A DNA stretch of 64,000 nt from Agrobacterium vitis. Lineage in GTDB: Bacteria; Pseudomonadota; Alphaproteobacteria; Rhizobiales; Rhizobiaceae. Within the stretch, counting starts at the first letter, position 1; every line of letters begins with the position of its first letter. Both the position numbers and the translations under genes were made by a program. Below are positions 1 through 8,890 of the stretch, in pieces. Below the pieces are notes generated by a model. The model was not told where the DNA came from, did not search any database, and was given only the letters and a program-made list of their open reading frames with translations. The stretch is from the NCBI RefSeq assembly GCF_013426735.1, contig NZ_AP023275.1, positions 186,001 to 250,000 on the forward strand. The letters are read 5' to 3'.

Positions 1-1
1 G

Positions 2-2638
2 TCCGCCTTCCAGTCCTGGATCTGGTCCGATTCGGATCGCACCGACCGGCTGGCGCGCGTCTATAACGACACGTTCAACAACATCGCGCCGCGAACCTTC
101 AACGGCGATCATCTCCAGCTACCCGGCGCCTCAGGCGCCTTTTCTTTGTACGGTCATCAGAAGCGCGGGATCTGGCGGATCATCTCGGCCGGCGCCACCT
201 ATCTCGCGCACGCCGTCGGTGCTGGAAAGACGCTGACCATGGCGGCCGCCATCATGGAGCAGCGGCGGCTGGGTCTGATCAACAAGGCGATGCTGGTCGT
301 GCCCGGCCATTGCCTGGCGCAGGCTGCCCGTGAGTTTCTGGCGCTCTATCCAAACGCCCGCATCCTGGTCGCCGACGAAACGAACTTCGTCAGGGAGAAG
401 CGCCATCGCTTCCTGTCACGGGCGGCGACCGCCAACTGGGACGCCATCATCATAACCCATTCGGCGTTTCGGTTCATCGCGGTGCCCTCGGCCTTCGAGG
501 CCCAGATGATCCAGGACGAACTGGAGCTTTACGAGGAGCTGCTGGTCAAGGTCGAGCGCGACGACCGGCTGTCGCGTAAGCGCATCGAGCGCATGAAGGA
601 GGGCCACAAGGAACGGCTGGAATCCCTCGCCACCCGCAAGGACGATCTGCTGACCATCTCCGAGCTCGGGATCGACCAGATCATCGTCGACGAGGCGCAG
701 GAGTTCCGCAAGCTGTCCTTTGCCACCAACATGTCTACGTTGCGCGGTGTGGATCCGAATGGTTCGCAGCGCGCCTGGGACCTGTTCGTCAAATCCCGGT
801 TCATCGAGTCGAAAAATCCGGGCAGGGCGCTGGTGCTGGCGTCGGGCACGCCAATCACCAACACGCTCGGCGAGATGTTCTCGGTGCAGCGGATGATGGA
901 TCCGGCAGCATTGTCGAAACGTGGCCTGCACGAGTTCGACGCATGGGCCTCGACCTTCGGCGATACCTCGACCGAACTCGAACTACAGCCGTCGGGCAAA
1001 TACAAGCCGGTCACGCGCTTCAGCCAGTTCGTCAACGTGCCGGAACTGATTGCCATGTTCCGGTCGTTTGCCGACGTCGTGTTGCCAGCGGATCTCAGGA
1101 CCTATGTGAAGGTCCCCGATGTCTCCGGCGGCAAGCGCCAGATCGTCACCGCCGAACCGACGGCAGCCTTCAAAGCTTATCAGAAGCAGTTGGACGCGCG
1201 GATCAAGGCAATCGAGATGCGGGATGGTCCGGCCAAGCCAGGCGACGACATCCTGCTCTCGGTCATCACCGACGGGCGCCACGCCGCCATCGATCTGCGG
1301 CTTGTCGATCAGGGAATGGAGAATGAGGCCGCCAACAAGCTCAACGCACTTGTCGCCAATGCCCACCGGATCTGGCAGGAAACGGGAGAGGCGGAATATC
1401 GCCGCAAGGACGGCAAGCCGTTCGACCGCCCGGGCGCCGGCCAGTTGATCTTCTCCGATCTCGGCACAATCTCGGTCGAGGCGACGCGCGGTTTCTCGGC
1501 CTATCGCTGGATCCGCGATGAACTGGTCCGATTGGGCGTGCCGGCCTCCGAAATCGCTTTCATGCAGGACTACAAGAAGTCGGACGCCAAGCAGCGGCTG
1601 TTCAACGACTTCAATGCTGGCAAGGTCCGCGTGCTGATCGGCTCGTCCGAAACCATGGGCACAGGCGTCAATGTCCAGGCGCGGTTGAAGGCGCTCCATC
1701 ACCTCGACGTGCCGTGGCTCCCATCGCAGATCGAGCAGCGTGAAGGCCGTATTATCCGCCAGGGCAACCAGCAAGACGAAGTCGACGTGTTTGCCTACGC
1801 CACGCTCGGCAGCCTCGATGCCACCATGTGGCAGAACAACGAGCGCAAGGCCCGGTTCATTGCGGCGGCCCTGTCCGGCGACACCAGTGTCCGTCGGCTT
1901 GAGGACATGGGCGAGGGCCAAGCAAACCAGTTCGCCATGGCCAAGGCCATCGCGTCCGGCGACGAGCGGCTGATGCAGAAGGCCGGGCTTGAGGCCGAGA
2001 TCGCGCGTCTTGACCGCTTGCGGGCCGCGCATATCGATGACCAGCACGCGATCCGGCGACAGATCCGTGACGCCGAACGGGATATCGAGTTTTCCAGCCG
2101 CCGGATCGAGGATGTGGGCAAGGACATCGGACGCCTGGTCCCGACCGCGGGAGACGCATTCGCGATGCAAGTCGGAAGCGCGGAGTTCGACGAGCGCAAG
2201 CTCGCCGGCCGCGCGCTGATGAAAGAGATCCTGACGCTGGTTCAGCTTCAGCAGGAGAAAGAGGTGATCATCGCCACGATCGGCGGCTTCGATCTCGCCT
2301 ATCATGGCGAACGGTTCGGCAAGGATGGCTACCGCTACGAAACGCTGCTTCAACGTACCGGTGGCGACTACGAGATCGACCTGCCCGTCACCACGACGCC
2401 GATCGGTGCCATCTCCCGGCTCGAACATGCGCTCTCCGGCTTTGAACAGGAACGCGCAAACTATCGCAATCGGCTTGCAGACGCGAAGCGCCGTCTCACC
2501 TCCTACACGCCGCGTCTGGGGGAACGCTTCTCATTCGAAGCCGAGCTTGAACTCAAGCTGAGCCAACTGGACGAGATCGAAAGGGATCTGGCCGCAACGG
2601 CCAACGAACCAGAGGAGGATCGCCAGGAAGCCGCGTAA
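2..2638 (+). CDS. C-terminal part of giant adenine methylase-helicase (5' end outside window)
   Basis: The reading frame is already open at base 2, so this is the 3' part of a longer gene. The translation carries a helicase core: Walker A (AVGAGKT, about 214-234), a DEAQ Walker B-like box (VDEAQEF, near 690), and a C-terminal helicase half with FNDFNAGKVRVLIGSSETMG and the arginine-rich QREGRIIRQGN (near 1735). About 250 residues of coiled-coil-like, charged sequence follow. The matching region of the second copy, which begins at 61024, is preceded there by an N6-adenine methylase domain with an NPPF motif, so this copy very likely has one too. Such methylase-helicase giants are common on rhizobial plasmids and islands, and their role (DNA modification, transfer or anti-restriction) is not settled. 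TAA is at 2636-2638, followed by a terminator. Confidence 0.85.
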   Translation, partial: SAFQSWIWSDSDRTDRLARVYNDTFNNIAPRTFNGDHLQLPGASGAFSLYGHQKRGIWRIISAGATYLAHAVGAGKTLTMAAAIMEQRRLGLINKAMLVVPGHCLAQAAREFLALYPNARILVADETNFVREKRHRFLSRAATANWDAIIITHSAFRFIAVPSAFEAQMIQDELELYEELLVKVERDDRLSRKRIERMKEGHKERLESLATRKDDLLTISELGIDQIIVDEAQEFRKLSFATNMSTLRGVDPNGSQRAWDLFVKSRFIESKNPGRALVLASGTPITNTLGEMFSVQRMMDPAALSKRGLHEFDAWASTFGDTSTELELQPSGKYKPVTRFSQFVNVPELIAMFRSFADVVLPADLRTYVKVPDVSGGKRQIVTAEPTAAFKAYQKQLDARIKAIEMRDGPAKPGDDILLSVITDGRHAAIDLRLVDQGMENEAANKLNALVANAHRIWQETGEAEYRRKDGKPFDRPGAGQLIFSDLGTISVEATRGFSAYRWIRDELVRLGVPASEIAFMQDYKKSDAKQRLFNDFNAGKVRVLIGSSETMGTGVNVQARLKALHHLDVPWLPSQIEQREGRIIRQGNQQDEVDVFAYATLGSLDATMWQNNERKARFIAAALSGDTSVRRLEDMGEGQANQFAMAKAIASGDERLMQKAGLEAEIARLDRLRAAHIDDQHAIRRQIRDAERDIEFSSRRIEDVGKDIGRLVPTAGDAFAMQVGSAEFDERKLAGRALMKEILTLVQLQQEKEVIIATIGGFDLAYHGERFGKDGYRYETLLQRTGGDYEIDLPVTTTPIGAISRLEHALSGFEQERANYRNRLADAKRRLTSYTPRLGERFSFEAELELKLSQLDEIERDLAATANEPEEDRQEAA

Positions 2639-2759
2639 ACAGCGGCATATCCGCCGCCACTTGAAACGGAAATGGTCGATACACATCTATCGGTCATCAC
2701 CCGTTTCGATGGTTTGCCTCACAGTGCGATTGCCGCGCGTTCGAAACCGTCCGGGTTGG

Positions 2760-2798
2760 AAGGGCGCTCCCCGAAAGGGTCGAGCGCCCTTTCGTTTT
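2760..2798 (+). terminator. Rho-independent terminator after the methylase-helicase
   Basis: Ten-base arms AAGGGCGCTC (2760-2769) and GAGCGCCCTT (2782-2791) pair perfectly and are followed by TCGTTTT. It sits between the end of the plus-strand giant gene and the end of the convergent ligase gene, so it may serve both strands. Confidence 0.75.
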
Positions 2799-2810
2799 GG
2801 CCTACAGGCG

Positions 2811-3857
2811 CTATTCCGGGAGCTTGTAGATCGCTGCGTTATCCTGCTGTTCTCGCAGACCCTTGTATGAGGCATGCCGCAACTTGCCGTCGTCCGTCCA
2901 GGCACGGTATTCGATCTCGGCGATCAAGGTCGGTTGAACGAAGACGACCCCCTTTTTATCGACCGCAACCGGCGCACGCCTGGTCTTCAGCGTGTCCAGC
3001 ATGTGGCGGAGTTCGACAGCCTCTTTCTCTTTGAAGCCAGTTCCGACCGAACCGACATAGACGAACGCGTTGCCCTGGTAGGCCGCCAGCAGCAGACTGC
3101 CGATCCCGCCGCGTGCTGCAGAGGATGGCTCGTATCCGACAATCACAAAGCTCTCGCTCTGGATGCATTTGATCTTCAGCCAGTCGCCGAGCCGGCCCGA
3201 GCGGTAGGTGCTGTCGCGGTGCTTGGCGATGATGCCTTCCAGACCGTGTTCGCGCGCGGCAGCCAGAAGTGCCGCGCCATCCGCCTCGACCTCCTGCGAG
3301 ACGCGGACTACGCCCTTGCTTTCGCCGATCAGGTCTTCCAGCAGGTGACGACGTCCGAACAGCTCCATGTTCGTCAGGTCATGCCCGTCGAAATACAGCA
3401 GGTCGAACGCGTAGAGGATAGCATCGTTTGATGCCTTCTTCCCCCCGCGTCCGCCGAGCGAGCGCTGCAGCGCCCCGAAGTCCGAGCGGCCCTCCGCGTC
3501 GAGCACGACGGCTTCCCCATCGAGAATGGCGGTCCCGACGCCGAGCGTGCGCGCCGCGGCTGCGATTGCCGGAAACCTGTCCGTCCAGTCATGCCCTCTG
3601 CGCGTGATGATCCGCACCGAGTTCGGTTCGATATGAACAGCCACGCGATAGCCGTCCCATTTGATCTCATAGATCCAGTCCGATCCCGACGGCGGCTTTG
3701 CCTTCAACAGTGCCAGGCACGGCTCGATGCGATCGGGCATCGGGTCGAAAGGAAGTTGCGGTTGCGCCGGATCGCGGGGTTTGCGCGGTCGCGAGCGGAT
3801 CGGAGCGTCGGTCTCCCGCAAAAGCGGCTGGGATTTCTGGCGCGGCGGCTTTGTCAT
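2811..3857 (-). CDS. ATP-dependent DNA ligase, LigD ligase-domain type
   Basis: A 348-residue stand-alone ligase. After a basic, proline-rich N-terminal tail it shows the nucleotidyl-lysine motif I EIKWDGYRV (about residues 64-72, with lysine as the AMP acceptor), motif III ILDGEAVVLD, motif IV-like EGIIAKHRDSTYRSG and motif V DWLKIKC, followed by an OB-fold-like C-terminus. Length and motifs match the ligase domain of bacterial LigD, which seals ends in non-homologous end joining, without the phosphoesterase and polymerase domains. No ku gene is visible nearby. A broken LigD polymerase domain lies 35 kb away (38827-39933). It converges on the methylase-helicase gene and appears intact. In vivo it could also be a nick-sealing ligase unrelated to NHEJ. 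Confidence 0.9.
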   Translation of the reverse strand: MTKPPRQKSQPLLRETDAPIRSRPRKPRDPAQPQLPFDPMPDRIEPCLALLKAKPPSGSDWIYEIKWDGYRVAVHIEPNSVRIITRRGHDWTDRFPAIAAAARTLGVGTAILDGEAVVLDAEGRSDFGALQRSLGGRGGKKASNDAILYAFDLLYFDGHDLTNMELFGRRHLLEDLIGESKGVVRVSQEVEADGAALLAAAREHGLEGIIAKHRDSTYRSGRLGDWLKIKCIQSESFVIVGYEPSSAARGGIGSLLLAAYQGNAFVYVGSVGTGFKEKEAVELRHMLDTLKTRRAPVAVDKKGVVFVQPTLIAEIEYRAWTDDGKLRHASYKGLREQQDNAAIYKLPE

Positions 3858-4162
3858 GGCCAGAGTTCAGCAGCAATTGCTTAAAATCGTGTGACATCAT
3901 CGAGGAATGGAGAAGGGGAGGAAAAGGAGACGGAAACCGGTTCGCAGGGACGGTCCAACGGCTGACGGTTCCCTCAATCGCGCCGGTCGCCAAGACCGGG
4001 CCTGCTTGTCTCGCAAGGCAGGTGTGCCTCGCTCTCCCGCAAGCCAGGTCTGCTCCGGCGCAATTGCAGCCGCCGGCTCGTCCTGCGGTTCGGGAGATGT
4101 CTTCGAGAAGAAGATGAGGAGGCAAGGACAGTCCGTCCGCCCGAAACCGAAAGGTCATTCCC
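3858..4162 (+). promoter_or_regulatory. Intergenic leader upstream of the ParB-like gene
   Basis: About 300 bases lie between the divergent ligase and ParB-like genes. No convincing gene is seen. The stretch is GC-rich and contains TCGCAAGGCAGGT (4011-4023), a 13-mer that recurs in the leader of the 7308 gene. A purine-rich AGAAGATGAGGAGG run near 4108-4122 lies too far from the start codon to be its ribosome binding site. A long, structured untranslated leader is likely. Confidence 0.4.
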
Positions 4163-5878
4163 ATGCAGTTGATTACAGCCGATCCGCGCAGCCTGAAGGA
4201 CAATCCTGACCGGTCCCGCCAGTCGAAATCCTCACTCCAGTCCGACGCGCTGCTCTGCGCATCGATCAGGGCCATCGGCGTCGTCCAACCACCGATCGTC
4301 AAACTCGATCCGGAAGGCGGCAACAGCTACATCATCGTCTTCGGCCATCGCCGTGCAGCACAAGCCATTGCCGCGGATCTCGTGGAAATCCCGCTGCTGC
4401 TGGCAGATCCCTCCGACGATCTCGGCGCCATGCAGTCTTTTGCCGAAAACATCGCCCGCGAACCGCTGAATCCGGTCGACCAATGGCGCGCCATCGAGCG
4501 GCTGGTAGCTCTCGGATGGACCGAGGAGTCGATCGCCATGGCGCTGGCACTTCCGAGCCGGCAGATCCGCAAGCTGCGGCTTCTGGCCAATATCCTGCCC
4601 GCGATGCTCGACCAGATGGCGCGCGGTGACATGCCGAACGAGCAGCAACTGCGCACAATCGCCGCCGCCGGACAGGATGAGCAGGCCGAGGTGTGGAAGA
4701 AGTACAAGCCGAAGAAGCAGGATCCGCAGGTGCCGTGGTGGGAGGTTGCTCGGGCACTGACCACGACCCGGATGCTCGCCAAACATGCAAGTTTCGGCGA
4801 CGATCTGGCACAGGCTTACGGCATCACCTGGGTCGAGGACCTGTTTGCACCCGCTGACGAGGACAGCCGCTATACCACGGACGTCGAGGCGTTTCTCGGT
4901 GCTCAGCAGGAATGGCTCGCCGACAACCTGCCGAAGCGCGGCTCGGTTATCGAGGCCAATGAATATGGCCAGGCCAAGCTGCCTGCCAAAGCGCAACAGG
5001 TCTACGGCAAGCCCGGCAAGGGTGACCTGACCGGATGGTACATCAACGCGCGAGACGGCTCAGTTCAATCGGTTGCCTATCGCATGCCAGAGGCGAAGAA
5101 GCCAAAGCTGGTCAAGGATCTCGATGGTGTCGAAACCATCGTCGAGGAGGTTGAGACGCCGAAAGTGCGGCCCGATGTGACCCAGAAGGGTCTCGACATG
5201 ATCGGCGACTTGCGGACGGACGCTCTGCACGAGGCGCTCGCCCGTGCGCCGATCGAGGACGATACGTTGATGGCTCTGCTCATTCTGGCCTTTACCGGCA
5301 CGAATGTCAGCATCGCCAGCGGTGCATCGGACAATCCCTATGGTCATGCAAAATGCGGCCCACATGCTGCTAGGCTGATTGGCGAGGACGGCAAGCTGTC
5401 CTTCGATCGTGAGACACTGCTGCAGGCTGCGCGCTCGGTCCTGGTCGAAGTCCTGTCTCTTCGGCGCAATCGCTCAGATAGCTGCCTGATCGCCCGTATT
5501 GCCGGCGACGCCATCGGCGCTGACGAGTTCCTGCCCAATATGGCGACCGACGACTTCCTCTCATGCCTGTCCCGCACTGCGCTGGAGGCGACCGCGGAAA
5601 CGGCGGGCGTGCCCGGTCGGATCAAGGTGAAGGATACCCGCGCGGCTCTGGTCGAGCATTTTGCCGAGGACAAGCTGGTGCATCCGGCAGCGCTGCTCGC
5701 GCCTTCCACGGACGACGTGCGGTCCTGGGCTGGACGTTTTGCCAGCGTCGATAGCGGATCGGAGGATGTCCGCGACGATCTCGATGCGCTCGAAGATCAG
5801 CTTTCGGGTGGTGACCTGGTTGACCATTCCGCCGTCGAGGAAGAGGCCGGCGAGGGTTTCCGCGAGGCCGCCGAATAG
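4163..5878 (+). CDS. ParB/RepB/Spo0J-family nuclease-domain protein
   Basis: A 571-residue protein with an N-terminal ParB domain. Box II-like FGHRRAAQAI lies near residues 54-63 and the ENIAREPLNPVDQW box near 93-106; both are hallmarks of ParB CTP/DNA-binding domains. A helix-turn-helix segment follows (about 110-150, WTEESIAMALALPSRQIRKL), then a long C-terminal half of unknown fold. It is much larger than a chromosomal ParB (about 300 residues), and there is no partner ParA next to it. On rhizobial plasmids, ParB-like proteins of this size sit with DUF7007/DUF736 genes and the methylase-helicase and are probably backbone DNA-binding regulators rather than partition proteins. A strong terminator follows at 5903. 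Confidence 0.85.
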   Translation: MQLITADPRSLKDNPDRSRQSKSSLQSDALLCASIRAIGVVQPPIVKLDPEGGNSYIIVFGHRRAAQAIAADLVEIPLLLADPSDDLGAMQSFAENIAREPLNPVDQWRAIERLVALGWTEESIAMALALPSRQIRKLRLLANILPAMLDQMARGDMPNEQQLRTIAAAGQDEQAEVWKKYKPKKQDPQVPWWEVARALTTTRMLAKHASFGDDLAQAYGITWVEDLFAPADEDSRYTTDVEAFLGAQQEWLADNLPKRGSVIEANEYGQAKLPAKAQQVYGKPGKGDLTGWYINARDGSVQSVAYRMPEAKKPKLVKDLDGVETIVEEVETPKVRPDVTQKGLDMIGDLRTDALHEALARAPIEDDTLMALLILAFTGTNVSIASGASDNPYGHAKCGPHAARLIGEDGKLSFDRETLLQAARSVLVEVLSLRRNRSDSCLIARIAGDAIGADEFLPNMATDDFLSCLSRTALEATAETAGVPGRIKVKDTRAALVEHFAEDKLVHPAALLAPSTDDVRSWAGRFASVDSGSEDVRDDLDALEDQLSGGDLVDHSAVEEEAGEGFREAAE

Positions 5879-5902
5879 CACAAGGCACAAGGATCTGAAC
5901 CA

Positions 5903-5932
5903 ACGCCGCTGGCTGATGCCGGCGGCGTTTTT
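5903..5932 (+). terminator. Rho-independent terminator after the ParB-like gene
   Basis: Arms ACGCCGC (5903-5909) and GCGGCGT (5922-5928) form a GC-rich hairpin running into TTTTTGTTT. It lies 25 bases after the stop codon and just before the next gene. Confidence 0.8.
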
Positions 5933-5959
5933 GTTTCCAGCAATCAGAAGGAGTTTGTC

Positions 5960-6622
5960 ATGGCAGAGATCCATGATGACATGGCTGAAGATACGGCCGC
6001 AGAAAAAGCGGCGCATGAGGCCGAGCTACGGACATTGAAGCGGCCGACGATACCAGCGGGAGCCTCGACACCATGGGGCAGGGCGCAGGTTTCGCGGCAA
6101 TTCGCCGACGGGATCATTCTGCATTCTACCGCCAGTCACGGCGGTTTCCATCTGGCCGAGAAAGCCAATTCGGCCGTCCATGCTCTCTTCCGGAATGACG
6201 GCGAATTTTATGAGGAGGATTGTGAATGGGCGAAGGTCACCCATGCTTTCCCGCATCTATTCACCGCCTATGAACGTCGGGTGGCCGATCGGACGCTTCG
6301 AGACTATTTCCCTGATGCCTACGAGCGCGTCATGGGTGTCATACTGAACGGCAGTCAGTCTCACGTGCGGGACGCCCAAGATTTCGAAAAGCGACATCGC
6401 CACGACTGGGTGGTCATCGCAGCCCTGAATTCCGATCACCAGCCAGGTCTCGTCGAGTGTCTCGCGACTTTGGGTGGGATCCGAGGCGAGGTCGGCGAAC
6501 GACGGTTTATGGTTCCACGCTCCGACTACGTGATCGGCCGACATGGCTTCGTCATCGATCCAGCCAAGCACGAGCCATATGATGGCCCGTCCAGCTTTGT
6601 GACCTGGGCGGCGCGGCGATGA
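5960..6622 (+). CDS. DUF7007-like plasmid-core protein
   Basis: A 220-residue soluble protein starting at ATG 5960, preceded by an AGAAGGAG ribosome binding site. An acidic, charged N-terminus precedes a conserved-looking core that begins STPWGRAQVSRQFADGII, followed by SHGGFHL and FYEEDCEWAKV. This resembles the DUF7007 family of plasmid and island proteins, assigned from memory of the motif. There is no membrane segment or recognised catalytic motif, and the function is unknown. Its stop codon overlaps the start of the next small gene (ATGA), so the two are likely translationally coupled. Confidence 0.7.
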   Translation: MAEIHDDMAEDTAAEKAAHEAELRTLKRPTIPAGASTPWGRAQVSRQFADGIILHSTASHGGFHLAEKANSAVHALFRNDGEFYEEDCEWAKVTHAFPHLFTAYERRVADRTLRDYFPDAYERVMGVILNGSQSHVRDAQDFEKRHRHDWVVIAALNSDHQPGLVECLATLGGIRGEVGERRFMVPRSDYVIGRHGFVIDPAKHEPYDGPSSFVTWAARR

Positions 6623-6855
6623 CGGTCGCGCCTAGCGACAGTGACCTTCCTGAAAATCAGGTGATCGATTTCATCGAGCTTTATCGCAGGATCTGGGCAC
6701 GGCAGCAGGATTGCCGCTCCCGGCGGGCAGAGCGGACGACGCGAACGAAGGCGCGGTGGAAATGCAAGCACCGCATGGCCGCGTTCCGATCACGGCACGT
6801 AGATCAACCGAGCCGGGTGAGAGCGAAAAGTCTGTCCAAGTCGAGGGCGCGGTGA
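6619..6855 (+). CDS. Small basic protein of unknown function
   Basis: A 78-residue reading frame whose ATG overlaps the TGA of the preceding gene (ATGA, 6619-6622), the usual sign of translational coupling. The N-terminal 30 residues look protein-like (SDSDLPENQVIDFIELYRRIW); the C-terminal half is rich in arginine and lysine. No family was recognised. The basic tail may be a nucleic-acid-binding segment, or the true stop may have been lost. Confidence 0.5.
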   Translation: MTVAPSDSDLPENQVIDFIELYRRIWARQQDCRSRRAERTTRTKARWKCKHRMAAFRSRHVDQPSRVRAKSLSKSRAR

Positions 6856-7307
6856 CGCTTCGATCGAAGGCGGAAGCCAAGACAAGGGGCAACTCGCTTG
6901 CACTGGAGTGTGGTGTGGTCGAGATTTGTCGGGCCCCTTGTGAATGACGCGGCGGTGCCAAGGTCGGATCGCCATGGCGATTGCATCATGCTGTCGTGGA
7001 CCAGATTGTCGGCCGGCACAGCACCTCGGTTTTGCTGCGGTCTGACATGGGCGCGTCCCGGTCAAAGGCCGCTGGCGCGCCGCGTTGCGGCAGGATCCTC
7101 GCCTCGTCGCAAGGCAGGTCCGCGTCTGTCGCAGCCCGCAAGTGCGGGCAGCACCATCCGCAAACCATCCTCGCTCCTCCTGGCGATGCCCTGACCTTGG
7201 GCCGGGCCGCTGGTGCCCATGTCCTTTTGCCCGCACCCAAGGGGCTGAGCCGGACGACGACCGGCACCCCGGGCTTCGCTGAAACATCGCTCATAAAGGA
7301 TCCGATC
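6856..7307 (+). promoter_or_regulatory. Long leader upstream of the 7308 gene
   Basis: About 450 bases without a supported gene. The frame of the next gene happens to be open back to about 6981, but the codons look non-coding and the strong AAAGGA ribosome binding site at 7295-7300 selects ATG 7308. It contains TCGCAAGGCAGGT (7107-7119), identical to 4011-4023, and many short GC-rich inverted pairs, as expected of a structured leader. Confidence 0.4.
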
Positions 7308-7892
7308 ATGGCACCGCTCAACCGCTCCACCCAGAAGAACCGTTCCGTAAAATCCCAGCGTGTCACCACACTCGAAATGGTCAGGCTCGCCTGCCCCGAC
7401 GCCACCCAGGCACTGCGCATCTCCGAAAGCTTCGGCCTTGCCCTCATCGACAGCGACGGGATCCGCGATCTCCACCGCGGTCAGTTGATCGAAAGCGCCG
7501 ATGCCCTGAAGGACGGCCTTGCCGAAAAGGCCATGCAGATCCACATGCAGCGCATCGTCGGATCCTTCGTCGGCTCCGCCTACGGCGCGGGGCAATTCTA
7601 CAGCCGCGCGGTAACCGAAGCCCGCGATCTCACCACGAAGCTCTCCAACGATACCAGGGACGAGGACCTCGACGGTCCGGTCGGCTTCGACAGCCGCGCC
7701 CAGCGAAAGCGAGAGTTCGCAGCCGACATGGGTCTGCAGGCCCATGTGCTTCGCATGGCAGCCGAAGGCGCCGTCTCGGCTTACGAGGACATCACCGGCG
7801 AAACCTGGAAGCCCTACGAGCGTACGGTCGAGCAACCCGCCAACTCGGTCGACAGACAAGCCGCGACTGCCCAGATGTCAGCATTCGAATAG
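7308..7892 (+). CDS. Conserved plasmid-core protein of unknown function
   Basis: A 194-residue protein. ATG 7308 was chosen because AAAGGA lies 7 bases upstream. The N-terminus is basic (NRSTQKNRSVKSQ). The body is mostly helical, with QIHMQRIVGSFVGSAYGAGQFYSRAVTEARDLT in the middle, and there is no signal peptide or transmembrane segment. No domain name was recognised, but such genes occur beside DUF736 and ParB-like genes on rhizobial replicons. A UUCG-capped hairpin follows the stop codon. Confidence 0.7.
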   Translation: MAPLNRSTQKNRSVKSQRVTTLEMVRLACPDATQALRISESFGLALIDSDGIRDLHRGQLIESADALKDGLAEKAMQIHMQRIVGSFVGSAYGAGQFYSRAVTEARDLTTKLSNDTRDEDLDGPVGFDSRAQRKREFAADMGLQAHVLRMAAEGAVSAYEDITGETWKPYERTVEQPANSVDRQAATAQMSAFE

Positions 7893-7899
7893 GACGATC

Positions 7900-7917
7900 G
7901 CGGGGCTTCGGCCCCGC
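7900..7917 (+). terminator. Hairpin terminator with TTCG tetraloop
   Basis: GCGGGGC (7900-7906), loop TTCG, GCCCCGC (7911-7917), directly after the stop codon of the 7308 gene. There is no clean U-run, so termination may be partial. Confidence 0.5.
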
Positions 7918-7987
7918 CTGAGACCTCATTTAGAAAAATCATAAATGGGTAAATGCGCCGTAGGGTCCGAGCGCCCTCTTTCTCCGG

Positions 7988-8815
7988 TCAGCCGTCCGTC
8001 GATACCGTCACGGACGTCCACGCATCGATCTCTTCTTGAAGACGCTTGATTCTTGCCGATACATGCTTGAGAGCGTCGCTGCCAAGGAGAAGCTGCGGTG
8101 GCGGGTTATCGGTCTCAACTAGGATCAAGACGGCTGCAGCGAGTTTCTCTGGATCCCCAAGCTGCTTGCCACTGACTGCCTGCCGGGCCTCGCGTATCGG
8201 ATCAAAAAGGGAATCGTAATCCGCGATCGACCTTTCCGTGCGGATCATCGAACGTCCGGCCCAGTCTGTGCGGAAAGAGCCGGGGCATAACGTCGTCACA
8301 TGCACGCCGAACGGCGCCATTTCTGAACGCATCACTTCCGATATGCCTTGCAGCGCAAACTTGCTGCCACAGTAATACCCGATACCGGGCATGGTGATCA
8401 TGCCGCCCATCGACGTGACATTGACTATGAAACCCTGGCGCCGTTCGCGGAACCTGGGAATAAACGCCTTGGCGACAGCTACAGCGCCAAAGACGTTCAC
8501 GTCGAACTGTCTGCGCATCTCTTCGAGAGGCGATTCTTCGATGACGCCCTCGTGGCCGTAACCGGCATTGTTGATGAGCACATCGACCGGCCCGTGCTTC
8601 TCTTCCGTATCACGGACGACATCCGGTATCCGGTCGAACGCGGTTACGTCGCAAAGGACGGGGTGAATGGCGGGTACGGCTGCGGCAAGCGCCGAGCGTG
8701 CTATCTCGGATCGGACGGTGCCGATCACCTGATGGCCCATCCGGGCAGCAGCTGTAGCGATGGCCAGGCCGAAACCGGAATTTGCGCCGGTGATGAAAAA
8801 GGTCTTTCTCGACAT
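7988..8815 (-). CDS. Short-chain dehydrogenase/reductase
   Basis: A 275-residue classical SDR. The start at 8815 (MSRKTFF) puts the cofactor motif TGANSGFG at residues 8-15, where the family expects it; the frame is open upstream without a family match. NNAGYG (near 84) and the catalytic YYCGSKF (Y-x-x-x-K, near 150) are present, with a serine in the NVTSMGG strand. It catalyses NAD(P)-dependent oxidation or reduction of an unidentified alcohol or ketone in the cytosol. It is transcribed divergently from the AraC-type gene at 8891, a typical regulator-enzyme pair. The pair separates the plasmid-core genes and is probably a passenger insertion. Confidence 0.92.
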   Translation of the reverse strand: MSRKTFFITGANSGFGLAIATAAARMGHQVIGTVRSEIARSALAAAVPAIHPVLCDVTAFDRIPDVVRDTEEKHGPVDVLINNAGYGHEGVIEESPLEEMRRQFDVNVFGAVAVAKAFIPRFRERRQGFIVNVTSMGGMITMPGIGYYCGSKFALQGISEVMRSEMAPFGVHVTTLCPGSFRTDWAGRSMIRTERSIADYDSLFDPIREARQAVSGKQLGDPEKLAAAVLILVETDNPPPQLLLGSDALKHVSARIKRLQEEIDAWTSVTVSTDG

Positions 8816-8890
8816 GATGTGCGAACTTCCTTGATTGCAGAGACGTTTGACCGATAGTATTAATCGTCCGGCTGAACGATTGCAGATCCG

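Noticed and set aside
983..2428. Long minus-strand open frame opposite the methylase-helicase
   Set aside because: The sense strand has helicase motifs throughout; the antisense frame has no family likeness and is a by-product of high GC codon use.
6981..7307. Upstream extension of the 7308 gene
   Set aside because: The frame is open, but the AAAGGA site 7 bases before ATG 7308 and the non-coding look of the extension favour the shorter protein.
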